64,000 nt of DNA from Azospirillum lipoferum (GTDB lineage Bacteria > Pseudomonadota > Alphaproteobacteria > Azospirillales > Azospirillaceae), in assembly GCF_024170005.1 (NCBI RefSeq), contig NZ_JALJXJ010000001.1, forward strand, positions 372,001-436,000, in the 5' to 3' direction. Below are positions 33,690 to 42,050 of the stretch, piece after piece (within the stretch, counting starts at the first letter, position 1; each line of letters opens with the position of its first letter). A program made the position numbers and the translations under genes. The notes below the pieces were generated by a model. That model ran no database searches and was not told the DNA's origin. It saw only the letters and a list, made by a program, of their open reading frames with translations.

Positions 33690-35741
33690 ATGGCTGATTT
33701 CGTCCGCACCCTGTCGCGCGAGGTCCTGAACACCGGTCCGAACGGCGCCGAAACCCGCGAATGGCTGGTCGCCAACGGGCTTGGCGGCTATGCCTCCGGA
33801 TCGGTGTCGGGGGCGGTGACGCGGCGCTATCACGGGCTGCTGATCGCCGCATTGCCGGCGCCGCTCGGCCGCGTGCTGATGCTGAGCCAGCTAAGCGACG
33901 TGGTCATCGACGCTGACGGTCACCATTACCGGCTGAGTTGCCGCGATACGGGTGGCGACCCGTCGGGTGGCGAAGCGGGGGAGGAGGGGCAGACCGCTGC
34001 CTTGCAGGAGTTCCGCATGGAGACCGGGCTGCCGGTCTGGCGCTTCCGCGCCGGCGGGGCGGTGATCGAAAAGCAGGTCGTCCTGCCGCACGGCCAGAAC
34101 ATCGTCCATGTCACCTACCGGGTGATGGAGGCGAAGGCGCCGGTTCAACTGCGGCTGCGTCCTGTGCTGGCCTTCCGCACGCTGGAATCGGCGGTGGACC
34201 GGCCGCTGGCCGGCGCCTATCGCATCACCGCGGCGGAGCAGCGCTACGAGGTGTCGGCCGGACCCGACCTGCCGGTGCTGCGCATGGCGATCGAGGGGGG
34301 CGATTTCCCGATGACACTCGACGGCGGCATCCGCCGCGACGTCTATTACCGGGTGGAGGACGAGCGCGGCTATCAATCGCGCGGGTCGCTGTGGACGCCC
34401 GGCTATTTCAGCGGCGAGGTAGGGGCGGGCCAGAGCATTACCTTCGCCGCCGCGACCGAGGATTGGTGGCGGCTGGAAGCCCTGCCGCCCGCCGATGTGC
34501 TGGGGTTCGAGGCCGAACGCCGCCGCCGCATCATCCAGAACGCCCACCCATCCTTGCGCGACGGCGCGATGGCCGAGCTGGTGCTGTCCGCCGACAGCTT
34601 TCTGTTCGTGCCGGCCGGCCGGGTCGCTGACCAGATGCGGGCGCGGGCGGAGGGCGACGAGGTGCGGACGGTCATCGCCGGCTACCACTGGTTCACCGAC
34701 TGGGGCCGCGATACCATGATCGCGCTGGAAGGGCTGACGCTCGCCACCGGGCGGCATCTGGAGGCCGGCTGGATCCTGCACACCTTCGGCCATTACATCC
34801 GAGACGGCCTGATCCCCAACATGTTCCCCGACGGCAAGGACCGCGGGCTGTACCACACCGCCGACGCCACACTGTGGTTCTTCCACGCGCTGCACCGCTA
34901 TCTGGGCGCCACGGGAGAGCGCGACACGCTGCGCCTGCTGCTGCCCAAGCTGCGAGAGGTGATCGACTTCCACCGCCGCGGTACCCGTTTCGGCATCGGC
35001 GTCGATCCCAGGGACGGGCTGCTGCGCCAGGGGCAGGAGGGCTACCAGCTGACCTGGATGGACGCCAAGGTCGACGACTGGGTGGTGACGCCGCGCCGGG
35101 GCAAGGCGGTGGAGATCAACGCGCTGTGGCACAATGCCTTGCGGCTGATGGCCGGCTGGCTGCGCGAGGAGGATGGCGAGGCCGCCGCCCGCCCGCTGGT
35201 CGAACTGGCCGACCAGGCGCGCGCCTCCTTCAACGCGCGCTTCTGGTGTCCGTCGGCCGGGCATCTGTTCGACGTGGTGGACGGCGAGCATGGCGACGAC
35301 ATCGCCTGCCGGCCCAACCAGATCTTCGCCGTCTCGCTGGATCATCCGGTGCTGGAGCGCGAGCGGTGGGAGCCGGTGGTGGAGACGGTGCGCAGCCGCC
35401 TGCTGACCCCGGTCGGGCTGCGGTCGCTGGCGCCGGGCTGCCGCGACTACAAGGCCAAGTATTTCGGCGATCTGCGGGCACGCGACGCCGCCTATCACCA
35501 GGGCACCGTCTGGGGCTGGCTGATCGGCCCCTATGTCGATGCGTGGCTGAAGCTGCACCCGGAGGACAAGGAGGGGGCGCGCCGGTTGCTGGAGGGGTTC
35601 CTGCCGCATCTCGACGAGGCTGGCATCGGCACCATCAGCGAGATTTTCGACGCCGAGGCGCCCTTTACCCCGCGCGGCTGCATCTCCCAGGCCTGGAGCG
35701 TGGCGGAGGTCCTGCGCTGCTGGGTGAAGACGGAAAGCTAA
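33690..35741 (+). CDS. Amylo-alpha-1,6-glucosidase (glycogen debranching enzyme)
   Basis: A 683-residue debranching enzyme that removes alpha-1,6-linked glucose stubs from glycogen. The N-terminal GDE domain (about 20-330) begins with the signature EWLVANGLGGYASGSVSGA and RYHGLLIA. The C-terminal (alpha/alpha)6 barrel, about 335-680, has AGYHWFTDWGRDTMIALEGLT with the acidic active-site residue, IPNMFPDGK, and YQLTWMDAKVDDWVVTPR, followed by the late SEIFDAEAPFTPRGC and AWSVAEVLR. It lies just after treZ and feeds linear maltodextrins to the trehalose pathway. The gene symbol varies between genomes, so none is assigned. A hairpin 200 bases beyond could be its terminator. Confidence 0.9.
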   Translation: MADFVRTLSREVLNTGPNGAETREWLVANGLGGYASGSVSGAVTRRYHGLLIAALPAPLGRVLMLSQLSDVVIDADGHHYRLSCRDTGGDPSGGEAGEEGQTAALQEFRMETGLPVWRFRAGGAVIEKQVVLPHGQNIVHVTYRVMEAKAPVQLRLRPVLAFRTLESAVDRPLAGAYRITAAEQRYEVSAGPDLPVLRMAIEGGDFPMTLDGGIRRDVYYRVEDERGYQSRGSLWTPGYFSGEVGAGQSITFAAATEDWWRLEALPPADVLGFEAERRRRIIQNAHPSLRDGAMAELVLSADSFLFVPAGRVADQMRARAEGDEVRTVIAGYHWFTDWGRDTMIALEGLTLATGRHLEAGWILHTFGHYIRDGLIPNMFPDGKDRGLYHTADATLWFFHALHRYLGATGERDTLRLLLPKLREVIDFHRRGTRFGIGVDPRDGLLRQGQEGYQLTWMDAKVDDWVVTPRRGKAVEINALWHNALRLMAGWLREEDGEAAARPLVELADQARASFNARFWCPSAGHLFDVVDGEHGDDIACRPNQIFAVSLDHPVLERERWEPVVETVRSRLLTPVGLRSLAPGCRDYKAKYFGDLRARDAAYHQGTVWGWLIGPYVDAWLKLHPEDKEGARRLLEGFLPHLDEAGIGTISEIFDAEAPFTPRGCISQAWSVAEVLRCWVKTES

Positions 35742-35952
35742 GCAGCGCGGGCGGTTGCGGAGGTGGCCTCCTCGAAGGTCATAGGGCGGCCGACGGATGT
35801 CACCCCACCCGCAACGATGGTGCAATGCCCTTGGGGGCAGTTGTCAACAGGGCACAACAGGGTGTGAAATCGAAGCGTCGGGCAGAATGTGACAGATTTC
35901 AGTTGACACGCTGCCGGAGCCTTGGCAGCTGGGAGAACGCGATTTTTCTTAT

Positions 35953-35985
35953 AAATCAGGTGGTTGCGCCTATTGCCTGATTTTT
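35953..35985 (+). terminator. Stem-loop with short T-run
   Basis: AAATCAGG pairs perfectly with CCTGATTT across a 15-base loop, and the right arm runs into TTTTT. It could be a weak terminator for the treZ-debranching transcript, though it lies 212 bases beyond the last stop. Confidence 0.4.
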
Positions 35986-36053
35986 GGGCAAACACAGTGG
36001 GCCCCTTGAATCGCCTAGAGCGAATCGGGACTGCCAATGGCTTGCCCACACAG

Positions 36054-36062
36054 TTATCCACA
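36054..36062 (+). promoter_or_regulatory. Perfect DnaA-box sequence TTATCCACA
   Basis: The nine bases match the consensus high-affinity DnaA box exactly. A single box by chance in 64 kb is not remarkable, so a role is uncertain. It could titrate DnaA or regulate the small membrane-protein gene downstream. Confidence 0.3.
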
Positions 36063-36329
36063 ACCTCTGTGGAGACTGCGGGTTTGACCCGCGGCCATAG
36101 CCTCCGCCGTGCCCAGCCCCCAAACCTGTACGTTCGGTGCCTGTACTTTGGGTGGAGAGTCGGGAGGTGGTCTGCGCAAGGGGGTAACCGTATTGGATTT
36201 TAGCCAGACCGGAGAAAGCATCCTATAGTTCCAGCACCGATTCCTTCGGTAACCCCACTGAGTCGCCAAATGCACCGGTTCAATGCGACCGTACGGAGTT
36301 GCGGGGAAACAGCCAGAGCGGAGGTGCCA

Positions 36330-36701
36330 ATGCGGAGCGTAGTGCGAGGCGTCGCCGGCATGCCGTATCCGGCGGTGCGGTCCGGATGGGTGGACGGCGA
36401 TGTCGCCGCCAAGTCAGCCGAAGGCCCACCCCGCGGCTTCCTGGGCGGGTTGCCTGGGGTGGTCGGTCCGCTGCTGGGTGCGTCGGTGCTGGGGGCGCTG
36501 ATCCTGCATCTTCTGGCCGGTCTGATGGCGCGGCTTCCGGCCTCCGATGCGCTGGGGGCTTTGTCGGTGATGGTCGGCATGGCGGTGGTCCTCGTCACCC
36601 TGCTGCCATTCACCCTGCTGTCCGTCAGGCGGGCGCAACGGGCCTGGGCCGCCATGCAGAGCGGTGCGCAGGGGGGTGGACAGGGCTCCCGCCGCCGCTG
36701 A
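36330..36701 (+). CDS. Small two-helix membrane protein
   Basis: A 123-residue protein with two clear membrane helices, about 41-64 (GVVGPLLGASVLGALILHLL) and 73-94 (GALSVMVGMAVVLVTLLPF), a short loop between them, and a basic Gly/Arg-rich C-terminal tail. No family is recognised. The ATG at 36330 has a good GGAGG 5-9 bases upstream; an earlier in-frame start at 36270 lacks one. It is followed 107 bases later by a small cytoplasmic protein gene in the same direction; whether they are linked is unclear. Confidence 0.6.
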   Translation: MRSVVRGVAGMPYPAVRSGWVDGDVAAKSAEGPPRGFLGGLPGVVGPLLGASVLGALILHLLAGLMARLPASDALGALSVMVGMAVVLVTLLPFTLLSVRRAQRAWAAMQSGAQGGGQGSRRR

Positions 36702-36808
36702 AATAAAGGATTCCGTTGCTACGCGGAGCGTGCCTGCGTTTAATCGCGGGTGAGGGCGGCGTTCGCCCTTCCGTCTGCCGGTCGGCGGCGGCTTTCCGGG
36801 AGCACGGA

Positions 36809-37171
36809 ATGGGGCTTTTCGATTTCCTGAAGGTGGCGGTGGCCGACAAGAAGGCGGCCAAGCCGGCCGGCCGCACGCCGGTCAGCGTGATCCAGTGCGA
36901 CGGAAAGAGCTTTCCCATCCTGTCGCTGACACCCAAGGGCTTCGTCGCCCGCGGCTTCGACGGGTCTCTAGTAGTCGGACAGAACGCCAAGGTGTCGGTG
37001 CGCGTCGACGATGCCGCCGGCAAATTCACCTTCAACGCGACCGTTTCGGTGGTGGAGATCAAGGGTGACACAGTCGGTGCAGCCTGGAGCATCCTGCCGA
37101 CGGAGGTCGAGGCAGTGATCCGCCAGTACGCCCAGAACCGCAAGAAGCAGGACGGCAAGGCCGCACGGTAA
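36809..37171 (+). CDS. PilZ-like small protein, 120 aa (tentative)
   Basis: A 120-residue soluble protein. The middle part (about 24-100) is a series of beta strands resembling the barrel of PilZ or PilZ-like domains (TPVSVIQCDG, VGQNAKVSVRVDD and FTFNATVSVVEI), but the c-di-GMP-binding RxxxR and NLSxxG motifs are not present. It may be a degenerate, ligand-free PilZ relative or an unrelated small barrel. The N-terminus MGLFDFLKV could be an amphipathic anchor. Start chosen at the ATG that begins this segment. It converges on the deacetylase gene, with three bases between stops. Confidence 0.45.
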   Translation: MGLFDFLKVAVADKKAAKPAGRTPVSVIQCDGKSFPILSLTPKGFVARGFDGSLVVGQNAKVSVRVDDAAGKFTFNATVSVVEIKGDTVGAAWSILPTEVEAVIRQYAQNRKKQDGKAAR

Positions 37172-37174
37172 GCT

Positions 37175-38827
37175 TTACTGGCGACCGGCCGCTTCGTCCA
37201 CGGCCGGCGAGGGCATGCCGGCATTGACGATCTTCGGCAGCGCCAGGACGCGCGCCCGCTCCAGCCATTCCGACAGGGTGACGAATTCGCAGCCCTTGGC
37301 CTTCAGTTCCGCGATGACGCGGGGCAGGGCCTGTGCCGTGCTGGGATAGGTGGAGTGCATCAGGAAGACGTTGCCGGGCAGGCCGCCCAGCTTGATCTGG
37401 CTGACGATCTTGTCGGCGTTGCGCACCTGCCAGTCGCGCGTGTCGATCGACCACAGGACGGAGCCCATATGCTCCTCCCGCGCGATGGTCAGCAGCTCGT
37501 CCGAATAGCGACCGTAAGGTGGGCGGAACAGCACGGGGTTGGCGCCGAAGCTGCGCAGGATGCGGTTGGTCTCGGCGATCTCATAGCGGGCGCCGGCCGC
37601 GTCCATCTTGCGCAGATCGGAATGGGTCAGGCTGTGGTTGCCGATCTCGTGTCCGCTGGCGACGAAATCATGGATCAGGTCGCCCTGTCGCTCGGCGATG
37701 CGGCCGACCGGGAAATAGGTGGCGCGCACGCCTTCCTGGTTCAGGATGTCCAGGATCTGACGGGTCACCGTGCGGTGCGGCCCGTCGTCGAAGGTCAGGG
37801 CGCAGAGGTTCCAGTTCTCCCGTTTCAATGTCGCCGGCATCACGTCATAGCGCGAATCCGGCATCACCGAGCGCAGCCGGCCCTTGCGGCGGCTGTGCTG
37901 CTCGATGTCTGCCATCGTGCGGGCGTCTTCCTCGTTGTAGATGATCAGCCCGTCCACCGGCGGCGTGGCGGCCGCCACCGACGGCGGTGGCGGGGGGGCC
38001 AGCGGAGCGGCGACGGCCGAACCGATCGGCGCCAGGACGGAGGAGGTGGTGGTCGTCACCATCTCGCGGTTGCCGGCCGGTTGCTGCGCCTTGGCATCGG
38101 CCGGCGCCCGGGGTGATGCTGGGGGTGATGCGGGGACTGATGCGGGAACCGACGCGGGGGCGGTGCCGACAGCCGCCGCCGGCGGCTTCGCTGCTGCGGG
38201 GGATGCCGCCGGAGTGGTCGCGGAAGCTGCCGCTGGTGCGGCTGGGGCGGCGACGCTGGCTGTTGCCCCTTTCTCCGCCAGCTTTTCGGCCGGTGCCGGG
38301 CGGTCGACGATGAGGCAGCCGAAACCGGCGCCGACGATCCGCCGGCACAGCGCTCGTGCGTCCGTGCCCTTGGCGACCTGGGCGTAGAGCGCAACGCCGG
38401 CGCCGGTCTTCCCGTCCAACGGCATGACCGAAGCGGTCAGCCCGGCCGTCAGGTCACGTTCGCGCTGCTGCAAATTCTTCCAGCTCAGCCAGGCGTCGCC
38501 GTCGCCGGAATAGATGCCCAGTTGCAGAAGCGGGCTGTTGGGCGCCGGGGCAGCGGCCGTGGCCGGAGTGGCAGCGGCAGGGGAGGTGGTTCGCGCCGGA
38601 GTGGCCGGCTTCGTCTCCACCTTCGCAGCGGGCGGGCGCTTGGCAGCAGGTTCGGCAGCGACGGAGGGCAGTGCACTCAGGCCGAGGACGCAGGCCAGCA
38701 ACGCGCCCTTGAGCACGCTCGCGCGACGACCCAGCGAGACCAGGGCGTCGCCGTGGCCTCCGACGGTATCGGCCGCCCTGGGGCGGGTGCTGGTGGAAGC
38801 GGCATTCGGCCAGAAAATGCGCAACAT
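37175..38827 (-). CDS. Secreted polysaccharide deacetylase with SPOR-like domain
   Basis: A 550-residue envelope protein. After a basic N-terminus, a hydrophobic segment at about 39-56 (GALLACVLGLSALPSV) acts as signal or anchor. An Ala/Pro-rich linker follows, then a SPOR-like module near 95-175 (LLQLGIYSGDGDAWLSWKNL and RIVGAGFGCLIVD), a long Pro/Ala linker, and a NodB-type carbohydrate esterase 4 domain at about 340-530. The esterase motifs are complete: TFDDGP with catalytic Asp, HSLTHS metal ligands, RPPYG, DTRDW and MHSTY. It would deacetylate a cell-wall or exopolysaccharide N-acetylglucosamine. The SPOR part suggests targeting to denuded septal peptidoglycan. Confidence 0.8.
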   Translation of the reverse strand: MLRIFWPNAASTSTRPRAADTVGGHGDALVSLGRRASVLKGALLACVLGLSALPSVAAEPAAKRPPAAKVETKPATPARTTSPAAATPATAAAPAPNSPLLQLGIYSGDGDAWLSWKNLQQRERDLTAGLTASVMPLDGKTGAGVALYAQVAKGTDARALCRRIVGAGFGCLIVDRPAPAEKLAEKGATASVAAPAAPAAASATTPAASPAAAKPPAAAVGTAPASVPASVPASPPASPRAPADAKAQQPAGNREMVTTTTSSVLAPIGSAVAAPLAPPPPPSVAAATPPVDGLIIYNEEDARTMADIEQHSRRKGRLRSVMPDSRYDVMPATLKRENWNLCALTFDDGPHRTVTRQILDILNQEGVRATYFPVGRIAERQGDLIHDFVASGHEIGNHSLTHSDLRKMDAAGARYEIAETNRILRSFGANPVLFRPPYGRYSDELLTIAREEHMGSVLWSIDTRDWQVRNADKIVSQIKLGGLPGNVFLMHSTYPSTAQALPRVIAELKAKGCEFVTLSEWLERARVLALPKIVNAGMPSPAVDEAAGRQ

Positions 38828-39142
38828 ATCGGTCCCGTCGCTTGGCCCAGCCACTATCTGCGGACCGCCGGTTGATGGCGGTGCAATATCATCACGATAG
38901 GGCTAATTCAAACGACAAGCGGCGGAATTGTGGCAGCTCCGCCGCTTTTCACAGGGGCGTTGCCGTTCGGAAACGGTGGCGGGCGAGAGTGGCCCGGAGG
39001 TTAAGAGCGGACGCGCTCCGGAACCGGCGGGGGAGCGGCGGGGTTCATTAGGGAACCGGCGGGACGGACCGGGGCGGCCATTGCTGCCGCGCGCCGCCGC
39101 TGCCGCCCTCTGCAAGGCCCACCCGTGAAGGAGAAGACCCGT
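38828..39142. other. Divergent intergenic region (315 bases)
   Basis: Lies between the deacetylase (leftward) and the DUF2934 gene (rightward) and should hold both promoters. No ORF, RNA gene or strong hairpin was recognised by eye. Confidence 0.45.
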
Positions 39143-39511
39143 ATGGCCGAGGATTTGGAAAGCCGCATCCGTCGGCGCGCACATGAGATCTGGGAACACG
39201 AAGGCCGGCCGGAGGGCCGTTCCGAAGCCCATTGGGAACTGGCCAGCGAGGAGATCGCGATCCAGGACAATTACCGCGACACGTTGAAACCCAACCCGGC
39301 CGGCGGTCCGGAAGCGACTGCGATGCGCACCGAACCGGTCGAGCCGGTGCTGAGCATTGCGAACCAGGGCGAACAGCCGGGGCTGGCCGACCAGGGCGAC
39401 GAGATGGGCATTCCGATGCGTGGCGACCGCGACGTCTGGCCGACGCCGGAAGAGGCAGCCTCCACCGCCGTGCCGCCCAACCGCAGCAAGAAGACCCGGC
39501 GCCGGGCTTAA
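39143..39511 (+). CDS. DUF2934 domain protein
   Basis: A 122-residue soluble protein whose first 40 residues match the DUF2934 pattern: EDLESRIRRRAHEIWEHEGRP then SEAHWELASEEI, a short helical motif of unknown role found as a stand-alone unit or at protein ends in alphaproteobacteria. The rest is low-complexity, acidic and Pro-rich, ending in a basic KKTRRRA tail. The ATG at 39143 follows AAGGAGAAG; a GTG six codons upstream is less likely. It converges on the L,D-transpeptidase with a perfect terminator hairpin covering its last codons. Confidence 0.75.
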   Translation: MAEDLESRIRRRAHEIWEHEGRPEGRSEAHWELASEEIAIQDNYRDTLKPNPAGGPEATAMRTEPVEPVLSIANQGEQPGLADQGDEMGIPMRGDRDVWPTPEEAASTAVPPNRSKKTRRRA

Positions 39512-39528
39512 GGCGGGCGCCGGGTCTT
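39491..39528 (+). terminator. Bidirectional terminator at convergent gene ends
   Basis: AAGACCCGGCGCC at 39491-39503 pairs perfectly with GGCGCCGGGTCTT at 39516-39528. The hairpin covers the last six codons of the DUF2934 gene and lies nine bases beyond the stop of the convergent L,D-transpeptidase, so it can serve both. Confidence 0.75.
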
Positions 39529-39536
39529 CTCTCCCG

Positions 39537-40874
39537 TCAGACGCTGGACTTGTCGGCTGCCTTATCCGCCGTGCTCCTGTTCAGCGGCATGGCGGCACGG
39601 CCGGCGTCGGGCTGCCCGACGGCAGGCGGTGCTGCAACCGGCGCCGTGGCCGGCGTAGTGGTTGGAGCGGCGGCAGGCATGGCGGCTGGAACGGTATTGG
39701 GCAGCGGGGCCGGAGCGGATACGGCGGCCGGCGCGTCGTCCAACCGGTCATAGATGTCCGGATGCAGCCGGACCGCACCATCGGCCTCCACCGTCGCGAT
39801 CCAATAGACGAACTGCACCGGCATCGGCGTCGGCAGCTTGATCCACTGCGGCTGCGGCTTGTCCAGCATGCGGTCGATCCGCGCCGGAGTGACCGTGCTG
39901 CCCTGCAACAGCAGTTCGGCCAGCCGGCGCGGATCCTCCAGACGGACGCAGCCGGAACTGATAGAGCGCAACTCGCGGGCGAACAGCCGCGGCTCGTTGG
40001 TGCCGTGCAGGTAGATGTCGTAGGGATTGGTCAGGTTGAAGCGGAAGCGGCCGAGCGCATTGTGGTCGCCCGGCTGCTGGACGATGCGGACTCGGCCCGG
40101 CGTGACGTCGTGCCAGTCGACCGTTTCCGGCGCCACCTCCTGCCCGTCGAGATAGACGATGGCGTTCTGGATGCCGGGCGTGCCCTTGGCACGCAGGTTG
40201 GGCAGCTTGTCTTCCTTCAGGACGGTGGGCGGCACCGTCCAGGTCGGGTTGACGATGACGTGGGTGATGCGGTCGGTCAGCAGCGGCGTCTCGCGCGACG
40301 GCCGGCCGACGATGGCGCGCATCGTCAGTTCCTCCTCCCCGCCGCGGACCAGGGTGGTGGTCTGGTTGGTCAGGTTCACCACCAGGACATTGTCGGGTGC
40401 CGTGTCGCGGAAGCTGCGCATGGCGGTGGCGCTCTGCCGCATCAGCGCCGCGGCTTCCGTCGGCGTGCGGTCGAGTGCCGCCCGGGTGCCGGCGCCGATC
40501 AGCCCGTCGGGTTTCATCCGCTGGGCGATCTGGAAGGCCTTCACCGCGTGGTCGATGTCGGTGGTGAAGATCTCCGACACCTTGTCGGCCGGCAGCAGGC
40601 CGAGTTCGACCAACCGCTGCGCCAGCCGACCGACACGCTCGCCGCTGCTGCCCAGCTTCATCAGCCCGCCTTCGCCAATCCGGGTGGAGGTTTGCACCGG
40701 CGCGCGGTCCAGTTCCACCGCGGCGGCATCCAGCCGGTCGGCCCACTGGGTCAAGGTGTCGCGGTAGGGCAGGGCGTCCGCCGGCCCGGCTCCAAACAGC
40801 GCCAGCGCCGATGCGGCGGTCAGCGCCAGCATGGCCAGCTTGCGGGGCTTGCGGAGGTCGGTGGATGCGGTCAT
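39537..40874 (-). CDS. Secreted L,D-transpeptidase (YcbB type)
   Basis: A 445-residue periplasmic enzyme that would form 3-3 peptidoglycan cross-links or link proteins to the wall. An N-terminal signal (KLAMLALTAASALALFGAG, about 12-30) precedes a peptidoglycan-binding domain near 75-120 (SSGERVGRLAQRLVELGLLP, then FQIAQRMKPDGLIGAGT). The YkuD domain, about 160-340, contains VNPTWTVPPT, the catalytic His in IYLHGTN and the nucleophile Cys in ISSGCVRLED. The C-terminus is a long Ala/Pro/Thr linker. I chose the ATG at 40874, with GAGGG upstream; the frame extends 26 codons further without a signal-like sequence. Confidence 0.88.
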   Translation of the reverse strand: MTASTDLRKPRKLAMLALTAASALALFGAGPADALPYRDTLTQWADRLDAAAVELDRAPVQTSTRIGEGGLMKLGSSGERVGRLAQRLVELGLLPADKVSEIFTTDIDHAVKAFQIAQRMKPDGLIGAGTRAALDRTPTEAAALMRQSATAMRSFRDTAPDNVLVVNLTNQTTTLVRGGEEELTMRAIVGRPSRETPLLTDRITHVIVNPTWTVPPTVLKEDKLPNLRAKGTPGIQNAIVYLDGQEVAPETVDWHDVTPGRVRIVQQPGDHNALGRFRFNLTNPYDIYLHGTNEPRLFARELRSISSGCVRLEDPRRLAELLLQGSTVTPARIDRMLDKPQPQWIKLPTPMPVQFVYWIATVEADGAVRLHPDIYDRLDDAPAAVSAPAPLPNTVPAAMPAAAPTTTPATAPVAAPPAVGQPDAGRAAMPLNRSTADKAADKSSV

Positions 40875-41257
40875 GACGGAACCCTCTGTCTCTCGTGGGC
40901 TGGCGAACCATCGGAATGGAAGAACGGCTGCCCTTCCGATCAATTTATGCAACGCAATAATGGAAGGCGAGGCGCGCGGCGCGAAATCCCGTCGATCATT
41001 CTTCCGGTGTGATTTTCCTGCCGCCGTCCTATGACCTGCCTATGCAAGAAGGTCACACTGCGAAATTTTTTGATTGCCTCGGCCGATGACCTTCCCTATA
41101 CGAATATCCGTCCGGAGACGATTCACACCAGACGGGACGCTTCGGATCAGCGTTGGTCATAAGGTTCATAATACCACCGCGGGCGCTGCGCGACCCGCCA
41201 AACGCCGAACGGCCACAGCGTAGAACGGCCAAAAACGTAAGACGACGAGGTTCGGGG
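40875..41257. other. Divergent intergenic region (383 bases)
   Basis: Separates the L,D-transpeptidase (leftward) from the M15-like peptidase (rightward). The centre, about 40935-41110, is less GC-rich, as expected for divergent promoters. No ORF with family resemblance, RNA gene or clear operator was found. Confidence 0.45.
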
Positions 41258-41902
41258 ATGCATTTGGGGGATGAAGAGCGTGCCGCTCCGGCCATCGGGC
41301 GGCGCGGGTTCCTGGGTTTTGCCGCGGCGGCGGTATCGGCGGCTCTTCCGGCCGCATCCGGGATGATGACGGGAGTCGCCACCAGCGTGGTGACGGGTGT
41401 GGCGACGGCGCCAGTCCTTCTGGGATCGGGATCTGTCGAGGCCGCCCCTCTGGCCGGCAGCATCCGGCGCATCAGCCTGCATAACATCAACACGCAGGAA
41501 CGGTTCGATGGCGTCTATTGGGCCGACGGCAATTACAAGCCGGACGCGCTGCGGAAGCTGGACGTGCTTCTGCGCGACCACCGCGCCAAACAGGTCTGCC
41601 ACTACGATCCGCGCCTGTTCGATCTGCTCGCCCGTGTTCACCAGAGCGTCGGCTCCGATGATCCGTTCGAGGTGATCTGCGGCTACCGCTCCCGCCGTAC
41701 CAACGCGATGGCGCGACGCCGGTCGCGTGGCGTCGCGAAGGAGAGCTATCACACCCGCGGCATGGCCATCGACATCCGCCTGCCCGATACGCAGCTGCGT
41801 GCCATCTCCGACACGGCGAAGGCGATGCAGTCCGGTGGCGTCGGCTATTACCCGCGCAGTGGCTTCGTCCATCTCGACGTCGGTCCGGTCCGCAGCTGGT
41901 AA
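41258..41902 (+). CDS. DUF882 / peptidase M15-like protein (YcbK type), Tat-exported
   Basis: A 214-residue periplasmic protein related to YcbK, a D-Ala-D-Ala or peptidoglycan-processing peptidase family. The N-terminus has a twin-arginine signal (IGRRGFLGFAAAAVSAAL). The mature part shows RRISLHNINTQERFDGVYW, the substrate/zinc site CGYRSRRTNAMARR, SYHTRGMAIDIR with the first His and Asp zinc ligands, and the C-terminal SGFVHLDVGPVRSW with the last His. Members usually trim peptidoglycan. It is divergent from the L,D-transpeptidase, together forming a wall-editing pair. The ATG at 41258 starts the Tat signal; a strong hairpin follows the stop. Confidence 0.87.
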   Translation: MHLGDEERAAPAIGRRGFLGFAAAAVSAALPAASGMMTGVATSVVTGVATAPVLLGSGSVEAAPLAGSIRRISLHNINTQERFDGVYWADGNYKPDALRKLDVLLRDHRAKQVCHYDPRLFDLLARVHQSVGSDDPFEVICGYRSRRTNAMARRRSRGVAKESYHTRGMAIDIRLPDTQLRAISDTAKAMQSGGVGYYPRSGFVHLDVGPVRSW

Positions 41903-41945
41903 GCTGCGGGCGTCCGTCAGGGCGCGGTGAAGCGAACGGCAAAGC

Positions 41946-41978
41946 AAAGGCTCCGCATTGTCCGATGCGGAGCCTTTT
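41946..41978 (+). terminator. Terminator between the M15-like gene and the XRE gene
   Basis: AAAGGCTCCGCAT at 41946-41958 pairs perfectly with ATGCGGAGCCTTT at 41965-41977, followed by one more T. A-run and T-run flank the stem, so it can work for both converging transcripts. Confidence 0.85.
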
Positions 41979-42050
41979 CATGTGCGCCTTGCCAAACCGC
42001 AGCATCGTCGATGCTGATCTGGTGGCAACGGCCAGAATCAGTTTCCGGGG

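Larger units (their letters stand above)
35742..36329. other. 588-base intergenic stretch with a DnaA-box match and a hairpin
   Basis: Several short frames exist but none looks coding. The stretch is less GC-rich than its surroundings, especially at 35880-36060. It holds a stem-loop at 35953-35983 and one perfect TTATCCACA at 36054-36062. I see no clear second DnaA box, iteron array or partition genes. It separates the debranching gene from a small membrane-protein gene and may simply be a long promoter region. Confidence 0.5.

Noticed and set aside
36054..36062. Chromosomal replication origin
   Set aside because: A single DnaA box, with no array, no AT-rich unwinding repeat and no dnaA, parAB or hemE neighbours.
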